The position numbers and the translations under genes were made by a program. DNA of 64,000 nt from UBA2965 sp036526135. GTDB lineage: Bacteria; Pseudomonadota; Gammaproteobacteria; Pseudomonadales; Azotimanducaceae. The number at the start of each line of letters is the position of its first letter. Positions within the stretch are counted from its first letter, which is position 1. The notes under the pieces were generated by a model. The model saw only the letters and a program-made list of their open reading frames with translations, had not been told where the DNA came from and did not search any database. This document shows positions 39,916 through 47,012 of this stretch, one piece after another. The stretch spans positions 1 to 64,000 of the forward strand of contig DATCZA010000034.1 in NCBI GenBank assembly GCA_036526135.1. Reading direction: 5' to 3'.

Positions 39916-40535
39916 GGCGTCTCCTCCATCCCGGTCCCGAGCATCTGCAGGTAGGCGATCAGCGCGTCGAGCTCGGTCGCGCCCTCGAGGCTCGCCGCCG
40001 CGCCGGCGATGTCCTCATCGGTGTAAGGGTGCCCCAGCGTCACCAGGCCGCGAAGCTTCGCCTCGATGTCGCCGTCCGCGTTCGCTGCCCGTTCCGCGAG
40101 CCATGGGTAGGCGGGCATGATGGAGTCGGGCACCACGGCGCGGGGATCGATCATGTGGATCTCGTGCCAGGCGTCGCTGTACTTGCCACCGACCCGGTGA
40201 AGATCGGGCCCCGTGCGCTTGGAACCCCAGAGAAACGGGCGGTCGTAGACGAACTCGCCCGAGCGGCTGTAGGGCCCGTAGCGGCGGACCTCGGCAAAGA
40301 GCGGCCGCACCTGCTGGGAGTGGCACGTGCTGCAGGCTTCGCGCACGTAAATGTCCCGCCCGACCAGCTCCATGGGCGTGTAGACGCGGGTATTTGCCGC
40401 GGGCGTTTTGAGGGATTCCTGAAAAAGGCTCGGCAGTACCTGAACCAGCCCGCCGATCGCAGACACGAACAGAATCCCGAAAATGAGCAGACCCGAGTTC
40501 TCCTCCAGCTTGCGATGCAGACCGATACCGCTCAT
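39912..40535 (-). CDS. ccoO: cbb3-type cytochrome c oxidase subunit II
   Basis: Monohaem c subunit. The 207-residue protein has one N-terminal membrane anchor (about 15-36), the haem site C68-ST-C71-H72 followed by SQQVRPL, and the conserved RTGPDLHRVGGKYSD and MPAYPWL (methionine ligand region). Overlaps ccoN by four bases. Confidence 0.97.
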   Translation of the reverse strand: MSGIGLHRKLEENSGLLIFGILFVSAIGGLVQVLPSLFQESLKTPAANTRVYTPMELVGRDIYVREACSTCHSQQVRPLFAEVRRYGPYSRSGEFVYDRPFLWGSKRTGPDLHRVGGKYSDAWHEIHMIDPRAVVPDSIMPAYPWLAERAANADGDIEAKLRGLVTLGHPYTDEDIAGAAASLEGATELDALIAYLQMLGTGMEETP

Positions 40536-41971
40536 GCGGATGCTCCTGCGGCGTCGTCGGCCGAGGGCGCGTGCACCTCGATCGTGCGCTTGCCGGAGAC
40601 GGTCCGGTAAAGGTTGTAGGCCATCAGCAGCGCCCCGACGAGGAATACGGCCCCGGCCAGAAGGCGGATGACGTAGTAGGGCACGGTGGCCGCCATGATG
40701 TCGGTGAAGCTGTAGCGCAGCTCGCCCATGTCATCGATGTTCAGCCACAGCAGGCCCTGGGAGACGCCGGCGCCCCACATGGCGACGATGTAGAGCATGG
40801 TGCCTGCCAGCGCCAGCCAGAAGTGCCAGTTGGCCAGCTTGACGCTGTAGAGCTTGCTGCCCATCAACCGGGGCACCAGAAAGTAGAAGGTGCCGAAAGT
40901 GATCAGGGCGTTCCAGCCCAGAGCGCCCGAGTGGACGTGCCCGATGGTCCACTCCGTGAAGTGACTGACCACGTTGATGCTCTTGATGGACATCATCGGG
41001 CCCTCGAAGGTGGCCAGGCCGTAGAACGCCAGGGAGAGCACGATGAACTTCATGGCGGGATCGGTGCGCAGCTTCTCGTAGGCGCCGCTGACGGTCATGA
41101 TGCCGTTGACCATGGTCGCCCAGGACGGGGCCAGCAGCACCAGGCTCATCACCATGCCCAGGGACTGCACCCACTCGGGGATGGAGTTGTAGTGAAGGTG
41201 ATGAGGGCCCGCCCATATGTACGAATACGTGAACGCCCAGAAGGCCACGATGGACAGCCGGTAGCTCCAGATCGGCTGCTCTGCCTGCTTGGGCAGGAAG
41301 TAATACATCATGCCGAGGAACCCGCCGGTCAGCAGGAAACCCACGGCGTTGTGGCCGTACCACCACTGCACGATGGCATCCTGGGCGCCGGCGTAGAGAG
41401 AGTAGGACTTGGTCAGGGTGACCGGCAGGGCCAGGCTGTTCACGATGTGCAGCATGGCGATGACGATGATCAGGCCGCCGTAAAACCAGTTCGAGACGTA
41501 AATGGGCTTGATCCTGCGACGCGCGATGGTGCCGAAGAAGACCACCGCGAAGCACACCCACGCTACGGTGATCGCGATGTCCAAAGGCCACTCCAGCTCG
41601 GCGTACTCCTTACCGGCGTTGTAGCCCGCCAGCAGCGACAGGCCGCCGATCAACACGGTGATCTGCCACGCCCAGCAGGTGAACCACGCCAGACCCGGTG
41701 CAAAGAGACGAACGTGGGACGTGCGCTGAACACTGTAGAACGCAGTGCCCATCAGCGCCGTCACGCCGAAACCGAAGATGACGGCATTGGTGTGCAGGGT
41801 GCGCACCTTGCCGTACGACAACCAGCTCTGTCCGAAGTCCAGTGTCGGCCACACGAGCTGCGCGGCCGCCCATACGCCGGCGGTCATCCCGACGATCGAC
41901 CAAGCGATGGCGAGCAGAACGAGCGTGGTGACGACCCGGTCGCTGTAGGTCTGATCGTTCGTGGTGCTCAA
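40532..41971 (-). CDS. ccoN: cbb3-type cytochrome c oxidase subunit I
   Basis: Catalytic subunit with low-spin haem b and the haem b3-CuB centre, a high-affinity terminal oxidase for low oxygen. The 479-residue protein has about 12 helices; histidine ligands lie in KVRTLHTNAVIFGF, WWYGHNAVGFLL, WAGPHHLHYN and HFTEWTIGHVHSGALGWNAL. ccoGHIS maturation genes are not in the window. A Yip1-like gene ends only 3 bases upstream. Confidence 0.97.
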   Translation of the reverse strand: MSTTNDQTYSDRVVTTLVLLAIAWSIVGMTAGVWAAAQLVWPTLDFGQSWLSYGKVRTLHTNAVIFGFGVTALMGTAFYSVQRTSHVRLFAPGLAWFTCWAWQITVLIGGLSLLAGYNAGKEYAELEWPLDIAITVAWVCFAVVFFGTIARRRIKPIYVSNWFYGGLIIVIAMLHIVNSLALPVTLTKSYSLYAGAQDAIVQWWYGHNAVGFLLTGGFLGMMYYFLPKQAEQPIWSYRLSIVAFWAFTYSYIWAGPHHLHYNSIPEWVQSLGMVMSLVLLAPSWATMVNGIMTVSGAYEKLRTDPAMKFIVLSLAFYGLATFEGPMMSIKSINVVSHFTEWTIGHVHSGALGWNALITFGTFYFLVPRLMGSKLYSVKLANWHFWLALAGTMLYIVAMWGAGVSQGLLWLNIDDMGELRYSFTDIMAATVPYYVIRLLAGAVFLVGALLMAYNLYRTVSGKRTIEVHAPSADDAAGASA

Positions 41972-41974
41972 ATA

Positions 41975-42565
41975 TCAGACTCCAAGGGCGGGACCGATGC
42001 CCATCACCCACAAGAACACGGTGAGCCCGAGCAGGCTGACGGCGGCAACCAGCAGGTAGCCGATGATCGATGAGGCCATGAGCATCCCCTGCTCGGGGGT
42101 GGTGTGCAGGATCGTCGGCAGTCCTCTGTAGAGCAGGTACATGCTCCAGATCATCGTCGGGACGAACACGACGGCGTTCAGCAGGGCGTTGGGATACAGA
42201 TGCATCAGGCTGGCGATGGCCAGCGGTGCGCCGACGATGACCATCATGGCCAGATGCACGCCCAGGCTGTCCCGCGCGCCGTAGGTCACCGCCATCCAGC
42301 GACTGATGATCGACGCGCTGAAGAAACCGAAGAGCAGCGAGCAGAAATAGGCGATGCTGATCGCGATCAGCGTCGGCTGCGGCAGAAACAGCGGCTCCAC
42401 CACGCCGACCCGCCAGCCGAACGTGGACGCGCCGATGTAAGCGAAGAGTGGCGGAAGCAGGCCGAGCCAGAGTGCGAACTTGAAGAACACGACCAGCGGC
42501 GCGGGATCCGCATCTGCGAGCAGGCGGAAAACCGATCTGGGTCGGATCAGCAGGCGCAGCATCAT
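41975..42565 (-). CDS. Yip1-like integral membrane protein
   Basis: About 196 residues with five hydrophobic segments (PLVVFFKFALWLGLLPPLFA, TLIAISIAYFCSLLFGFFSA, LAMMVIVGAPLAIASL, ALLNAVVFVPTMIWSMYLLY, SSIIGYLLVAAVSLLG). The start LLIRPRSVFRLLAD and TPEQGMLMAS fit bacterial Yip1/YIPF family proteins. The start is uncertain: ATG 42565 is shown, but the frame runs up to TTG 42673. It ends 3 bases before ccoN, so it may be cotranscribed with the oxidase. Role unknown. Confidence 0.7.
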   Translation of the reverse strand: MMLRLLIRPRSVFRLLADADPAPLVVFFKFALWLGLLPPLFAYIGASTFGWRVGVVEPLFLPQPTLIAISIAYFCSLLFGFFSASIISRWMAVTYGARDSLGVHLAMMVIVGAPLAIASLMHLYPNALLNAVVFVPTMIWSMYLLYRGLPTILHTTPEQGMLMASSIIGYLLVAAVSLLGLTVFLWVMGIGPALGV

Positions 42566-42718
42566 GGAGGCCGGAATGGAGGTTGTGACGGCCAGTGACC
42601 CGCTCCCCTCGTCGATCAACTCTTCGCGACGGCGAGTATAGACGGCCGTGTCGGGTTCATGAACTCCGGACAATCCACGATTGCCGGGATGCGGCCGGGA
42701 CGTGGCGACGTCCCGGAA

Positions 42719-44119
42719 TCACCCGTGTGCGCCCTGGGGGAACTCGGTGAGGAGATTGTAGAGCAGGTTGTCCTGAAAGCTTGCGTTGCTGGTGAGAAGC
42801 TGGTGCTCCTCGCACAGAAACACCGAGTGCGCGACGTTCAGCTGGGGGGCGACGGGCGTTGCGTTCTGGCCCGTCAGCGAGGCGCGCGTCACCACGCCGT
42901 CGCCGGGTTCGTTGATGAGACCGTCGTAGTCCACACCGCGCACGGGAGCCGCCACCCGGTCCGGTTGCTCGCGTCCGACGAATACGCCGCCGCGCTTTTC
43001 CAGCACCAGCCGCGCCACCGTTGGCGTGCAGTCGCCGCCGAAGACGAATGGTTCCGGCTCGTCGGGCCGTGCCGGTCGTGCCAGAGCGTGCTGGAATCGC
43101 CTTCCGCGCTCGAGGTGTTTGGCCAGGTAGCGCTCGAGCAGCTCGAGATGTGCCCGGCCCCGGCGGCCCACGCCGTGCTTGCTCGTCGCCCGATCTCTGG
43201 CTTTGTCGCTGAAAATGGACCACCCAAGCTCGCGCCAGGTCTCCAGCGCATAGACGTCCAGGTTCAGGTCCTCGCCGCGGGCATCCACCAGCCAGGTCAG
43301 CTCCGGAGCGGGAAAGAGCTGCGGGGCGCCGGAGCAGGTGGCGACCACCTCTGCGGGAATGTCATTGAGGCCGATCTCCTCGCCCCTGACGTGGGACAAC
43401 ACTGGCTGCATGGTGCCAAGGTTCGGGGTGCCCACCATCAGCAGCCGCCGAATCCTGTGGCTTCCGTTCCAGTCGGGCTCGGCCGCGCGACTGGTGAGCA
43501 TGTCTGCCGTGCCGAAGCGAGCGTAGTAGCGAGCCATCAGACCGCCGTTCGAGTGGCCGAGGATGTCGACGCGAAGATTCGGGTCGCCGTGGTCCTCGAC
43601 CACCTGCTCGATCAGCCGGTGGAGTCCCTCTACAGCAGCAACGTTGTCCAGCCGCCAGTCGTAGGGGTACACGTAGTAAGACCGCGCGGGCGGCGCCGGT
43701 GGCGTACCCGGATGCGCCCGCTGGTAACCGCCGATCGATTCCAACGTTTTCAGCAGCGCGCCGTAGAAATCCCTGCCCATCCCCTTGCGGAAGATGTCGA
43801 AGGCCTCTACCTCGTCGGCGATCGGATCCAGGGTGTCCGCATCGATGGTGACCTCCACGTCGGGGTAGCTGCTGAACAGCAGCGCGAAGCCCGAGCGCGG
43901 CCAGATCTCCTCGCCGGTGGCCCGCCGGCGCAGCTTGGAGCCGAAGGCACCGGGAATCACGATGAGCGGCGGCTGATCCTCGGGCACCGGCACCGATTGA
44001 TAGAGCCGCTTCAGCGGAGGCACGCCGAACTGCGCGCAGCCGGCGGCCGCGGCGGTCATCGCCGCCGACAGAAAGGCGCGGCGCGGCCAACCATGTGGAA
44101 CTACAACAGGCTCAGGCAA
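42719..44119 (-). CDS. LCAT-like alpha/beta hydrolase, Tat-type lipoprotein
   Basis: From TTG 44119 the product has 466 residues. The N terminus PRRAFLSAAMTAAAAGC combines a twin-arginine motif (R13-R14) with a lipobox cysteine (C28). The hydrolase core has IVIPGAFGSKLR, YPYDWRLDN and the nucleophile elbow GHSNGG, followed by VGTPNLGT; the DWR and GTPNLG elements resemble LCAT/PDAT lipases. A histidine in NVAHSVFL may complete the triad. Overlaps the phosphotransferase by 19 bases. Substrate unknown; an envelope lipid or ester is likely. Confidence 0.75.
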   Translation of the reverse strand: MPEPVVVPHGWPRRAFLSAAMTAAAAGCAQFGVPPLKRLYQSVPVPEDQPPLIVIPGAFGSKLRRRATGEEIWPRSGFALLFSSYPDVEVTIDADTLDPIADEVEAFDIFRKGMGRDFYGALLKTLESIGGYQRAHPGTPPAPPARSYYVYPYDWRLDNVAAVEGLHRLIEQVVEDHGDPNLRVDILGHSNGGLMARYYARFGTADMLTSRAAEPDWNGSHRIRRLLMVGTPNLGTMQPVLSHVRGEEIGLNDIPAEVVATCSGAPQLFPAPELTWLVDARGEDLNLDVYALETWRELGWSIFSDKARDRATSKHGVGRRGRAHLELLERYLAKHLERGRRFQHALARPARPDEPEPFVFGGDCTPTVARLVLEKRGGVFVGREQPDRVAAPVRGVDYDGLINEPGDGVVTRASLTGQNATPVAPQLNVAHSVFLCEEHQLLTSNASFQDNLLYNLLTEFPQGAHG

Positions 44120-45195
44120 TCCAGATCCTCGATGGCCGATGCGTTGCGCTGAACCATCTTCGACATCCAGGCGAAGGCGCGTTCGCTGCCAACCTCCAGG
44201 GTGCCGCTGACGACGACCACGTATGCCCACAGGTAAAGGGTTGCTACCCGGTAGTCTTCCCAGGCCTGATCGAAGCCGTAGCCGGTCACGCCTTGGTCGG
44301 TCAGTTTCTGCACGTAGCGTTCCACCAGCTGTCGTTCGTGGGAACGGCGCACCTCGGTCTGAGCGCTCTGCACAAGCAGCTGCGCGACGTCGTAGATGCC
44401 GCGCCCTCGCAGCGGACCCTGCCAGTCCAGCATGATCAGCGGGTGCTGCTCGGGGTTCTGGCCGAAAAAGAGGTTGTCCATCCGGAAGTCGCCGTGCAGG
44501 ACGGTGATCGGCGGCGTGTCCAGGCGATGCTGAAGCGGACCGATGCTATCCAGGAAACGCTCGCGCTCACCGTTGATGGCGTCGGGCACGAATTCTCCGA
44601 AGATCTTCAGCATGGTGTCCCAGCCAATCTGCGCCCCGGAGATCATGTTGCCGGCGTGCTCGCTGCCGTGGATGTGGGGCAGCCAATCCAGGTCGTCGGC
44701 CGCGGCCCAGAACGACCCATGCAGCTTGGCCAGCTCGTCAACGCACACTTCGGACTGTGGTAGATCCGCACCAACGATCTGATCGCCGATGTGGTAGTCG
44801 GAAAGATCGTCCATCAGGATCACGAAGTTGTTGTCGGGATCGATCTCCGAAAGGTGTATGCCGGGGCCTTGTGCCGCGCAGACGGGATCGAGCTCGGCGA
44901 AGTAGCGGACTTCCCGGGCGTAGGTGTTGTACTTGACCGCGACGAGCCGATTGTTCTCGACCGCCGATGGCTGTTTGACCACCAGAGTGGCCGGCGCGCT
45001 GCCGGCATCGCCTTCATAGGTCATCCTCAGGCGGGCGAGGTCGCTCATCATCCCGGCGCCTTCACCGAGCTTTTCCCAGGTGACTTCTTTGACGCGGCCT
45101 TCAGCGGACAGCCCGCCGCTGCCGTGCAGAACCTCGGTGAGCCACACCGGGCCGATGTCGGCTGCGGTTGGGGGCAATGGATGTATCGCCATCAT
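44101..45195 (-). CDS. Phosphotransferase, ecdysteroid-kinase/APH-like
   Basis: Kinase-fold protein of 364 residues with the Brenner motif VLHGDFRMDNLFFG and the metal-binding MLDWQGPLRGRGIYDVAQLL. The N-lobe has TLVVKQPSA (ATP lysine) and FVILMDDL hinge. It resembles EcKL/DUF1679-type proteins rather than antibiotic kinases. AGGAGG lies 3 bases before ATG 45195 and 6 before ATG 45192. In other bacteria such genes occur near SDRs and acyl-CoA dehydrogenases of lipid or sterol catabolism; an SDR is divergently transcribed here. Confidence 0.8.
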   Translation of the reverse strand: MMAIHPLPPTAADIGPVWLTEVLHGSGGLSAEGRVKEVTWEKLGEGAGMMSDLARLRMTYEGDAGSAPATLVVKQPSAVENNRLVAVKYNTYAREVRYFAELDPVCAAQGPGIHLSEIDPDNNFVILMDDLSDYHIGDQIVGADLPQSEVCVDELAKLHGSFWAAADDLDWLPHIHGSEHAGNMISGAQIGWDTMLKIFGEFVPDAINGERERFLDSIGPLQHRLDTPPITVLHGDFRMDNLFFGQNPEQHPLIMLDWQGPLRGRGIYDVAQLLVQSAQTEVRRSHERQLVERYVQKLTDQGVTGYGFDQAWEDYRVATLYLWAYVVVVSGTLEVGSERAFAWMSKMVQRNASAIEDLDCLSLL

Positions 45196-45373
45196 CGTCC
45201 TCCTGGATGCACGGGAAACCTGGAAACGAAGAGGATAACAGGGTGTTCGGACTAAACCATTCCTTGGACGCCGCGGTTGGTGATGGCCCGGGCCACGAAT
45301 CAGCTTTGCGCCGTGGTTGGCAGGACGTAGTCTTTCACCCGCATACCCCAAGCCCGGGTGCGGGCGAGGGGAA

Positions 45374-46420
45374 ATGGATCAGGAGCACGAGTCGCTGATG
45401 TCGCACGGCCGCTTTGACAATCCGGTGATCGCCGCGCTGGCGGGCTTCAAAGATCGCTTCCGCGAACAGCCGCTGGCATCCCGGCTGACCGATGCCGATC
45501 GCTTCGACGGCAAGCGGGTTCTGATAACCGGCGCAAATTCGGGTCTCGGGTATGCGCTGGCCGTCGACGTGGCCCGGCGCGGCGGCAGCGTGACCATGGC
45601 GTGCCGCTCGGAGATTCCCGAGGCAGGTCAGCGCGCGATCGGCGAGAGCGGATCGCAGAACATCGAGATGCGTCACTGCGACCTGAGCAGGATGGAGACG
45701 CTGCACGGGTTCTGCCGTTCGGCGGCCGCGGACGGGCTTCGCTTCGACGTGGTCATTCTCAATGCGGCCACCACCCTTCCGAGGGCCCGGCCGGCACCCT
45801 GCGGCCAGGACGAGATGTTTGTAGTGAATTACCTGGCGAATTTTGCGCTTGTGCATCTGCTGATCGACCACGGGCTGCTCGTCCCGGACGCCCGCGTCCA
45901 GCCTCGCATCGTGGTCATCTCCTCCGACAGCCACCAGGGCAGCTCGGCCATCGACTACGAAGAGTTCGGACGCTATTTCGACTACGGTGTTCGCAAGGCC
46001 ATCGCCAACTACAGCTACTTCAAGCTGCTGCTCAACACCTTTGCCACGGAGCTCAGCCGCCGGCTCAACTCAGGCGACGGTATCCGGGTTCAGGTCAACG
46101 TCATCTGTCCCGGTCCCGTGAACTCGAACATCATCAAGGCAGCGCCCTGGGCGCTGCGGCTGGTCCTGCGTGCCATCTTCCGTGTGATCTTCAAGTCGCC
46201 GGCGGAAGCCGCGCGACCGGTCATCTACATGGCGGCAAGCTCCGACTTCGCGGGCAGGACCAACGACTATCTTCACATGTTCAGCGAGAAACCCATGGAT
46301 TCGAAGGTATACGACGAAAGCGCGGGTTCCCGGCTGTGGCGCGAGTCCGCCGAGCTGTGGGCCAGGATTGATGACAAAGCAGCCGACGCATTGTCAGCCA
46401 TCGACAAGCCCGGACTGTGA
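45374..46420 (+). CDS. Short-chain dehydrogenase/reductase, long form
   Basis: A 348-residue SDR. ATG 45374 follows GAGGGG. The core has VLITGANSGLGYALAVDVARR (cofactor), LNAAT in place of NNAG, a serine region IVVISSDSHQ and NYSYFKLL with the catalytic YxxxK. About 40 residues precede the Rossmann motif and 60 follow the core, as in retinol dehydrogenase/WW-oxidoreductase-like SDRs. Divergent from the phosphotransferase across 178 bases. Substrate unknown. Confidence 0.83.
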   Translation: MDQEHESLMSHGRFDNPVIAALAGFKDRFREQPLASRLTDADRFDGKRVLITGANSGLGYALAVDVARRGGSVTMACRSEIPEAGQRAIGESGSQNIEMRHCDLSRMETLHGFCRSAAADGLRFDVVILNAATTLPRARPAPCGQDEMFVVNYLANFALVHLLIDHGLLVPDARVQPRIVVISSDSHQGSSAIDYEEFGRYFDYGVRKAIANYSYFKLLLNTFATELSRRLNSGDGIRVQVNVICPGPVNSNIIKAAPWALRLVLRAIFRVIFKSPAEAARPVIYMAASSDFAGRTNDYLHMFSEKPMDSKVYDESAGSRLWRESAELWARIDDKAADALSAIDKPGL

Positions 46421-46460
46421 TAGGCTCTGCACTCTCTGGTTTGCGTGGAGGCTGGCCGTC

Positions 46461-47006
46461 GTGCGTTTAGCCGAGACTCTCTGGTTCGTTGCGTTCGTCA
46501 TTTTATCAGTCGCCGTGCCCGGGCTGGCCGCCGGCAGTGAGCTCGAAGTGGGTGACCCCGCGCCCGGATTCACGCTGGAGGGCAGCGACGGTCGGACCTA
46601 TTCGTTGTCCGACTACGTCGGCCGACAGGCCGTCGTAATCGCCTGGTTCCCCAAAGCCTATACCCGCGGCTGCACCATCGAGTGCAAGTCGCTGGCCGAG
46701 AACGGTCACCTCATACGCCGGTTCGACGTCAGCTACTTCATGGCCAGCGTTGATCCCATCGAGGACAACATCGGTTTTGCCGAGCAGCAGAAGGCCGACT
46801 TTCCGCTCTTAAGCGATCCCACCAAGGAAACGGCCCGGGCCTACGGCGTCCTCAGCTTCGCCGGGTTCGCGAAGCGTCACACCATTTACATCGCGAAGGA
46901 CGGCACCATCGCCGCCATCGATACCGACGTCCGTCCGGCCACGTCTGCCGAGGACATCGCGACCCGGCTGGGTGAGCTTGGGGTGGCCGCCGCGCCCGAG
47001 AGCTAG
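46461..47006 (+). CDS. Secreted peroxiredoxin (AhpC/TSA fold)
   Basis: Thiol peroxidase. From GTG 46461 (GGAGG 9 bases upstream) the protein has 181 residues with a signal peptide ending near LAAG (residue 25). The thioredoxin-like fold shows GDPAPGFTLEGSDGRTYSLSD and the peroxidatic cysteine C71 in YTRGCTIEC; C75 is only three residues later, while classical BCP proteins have four between the cysteines. Periplasmic location is inferred from the signal sequence. Confidence 0.82.
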   Translation: MRLAETLWFVAFVILSVAVPGLAAGSELEVGDPAPGFTLEGSDGRTYSLSDYVGRQAVVIAWFPKAYTRGCTIECKSLAENGHLIRRFDVSYFMASVDPIEDNIGFAEQQKADFPLLSDPTKETARAYGVLSFAGFAKRHTIYIAKDGTIAAIDTDVRPATSAEDIATRLGELGVAAAPES

Positions 47007-47012
47007 TCCCGC

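Noticed and set aside
40571..42073. 500-codon open frame antisense to ccoN
   Set aside because: Composition typical of an antisense GC-rich shadow; ccoN is unambiguous.
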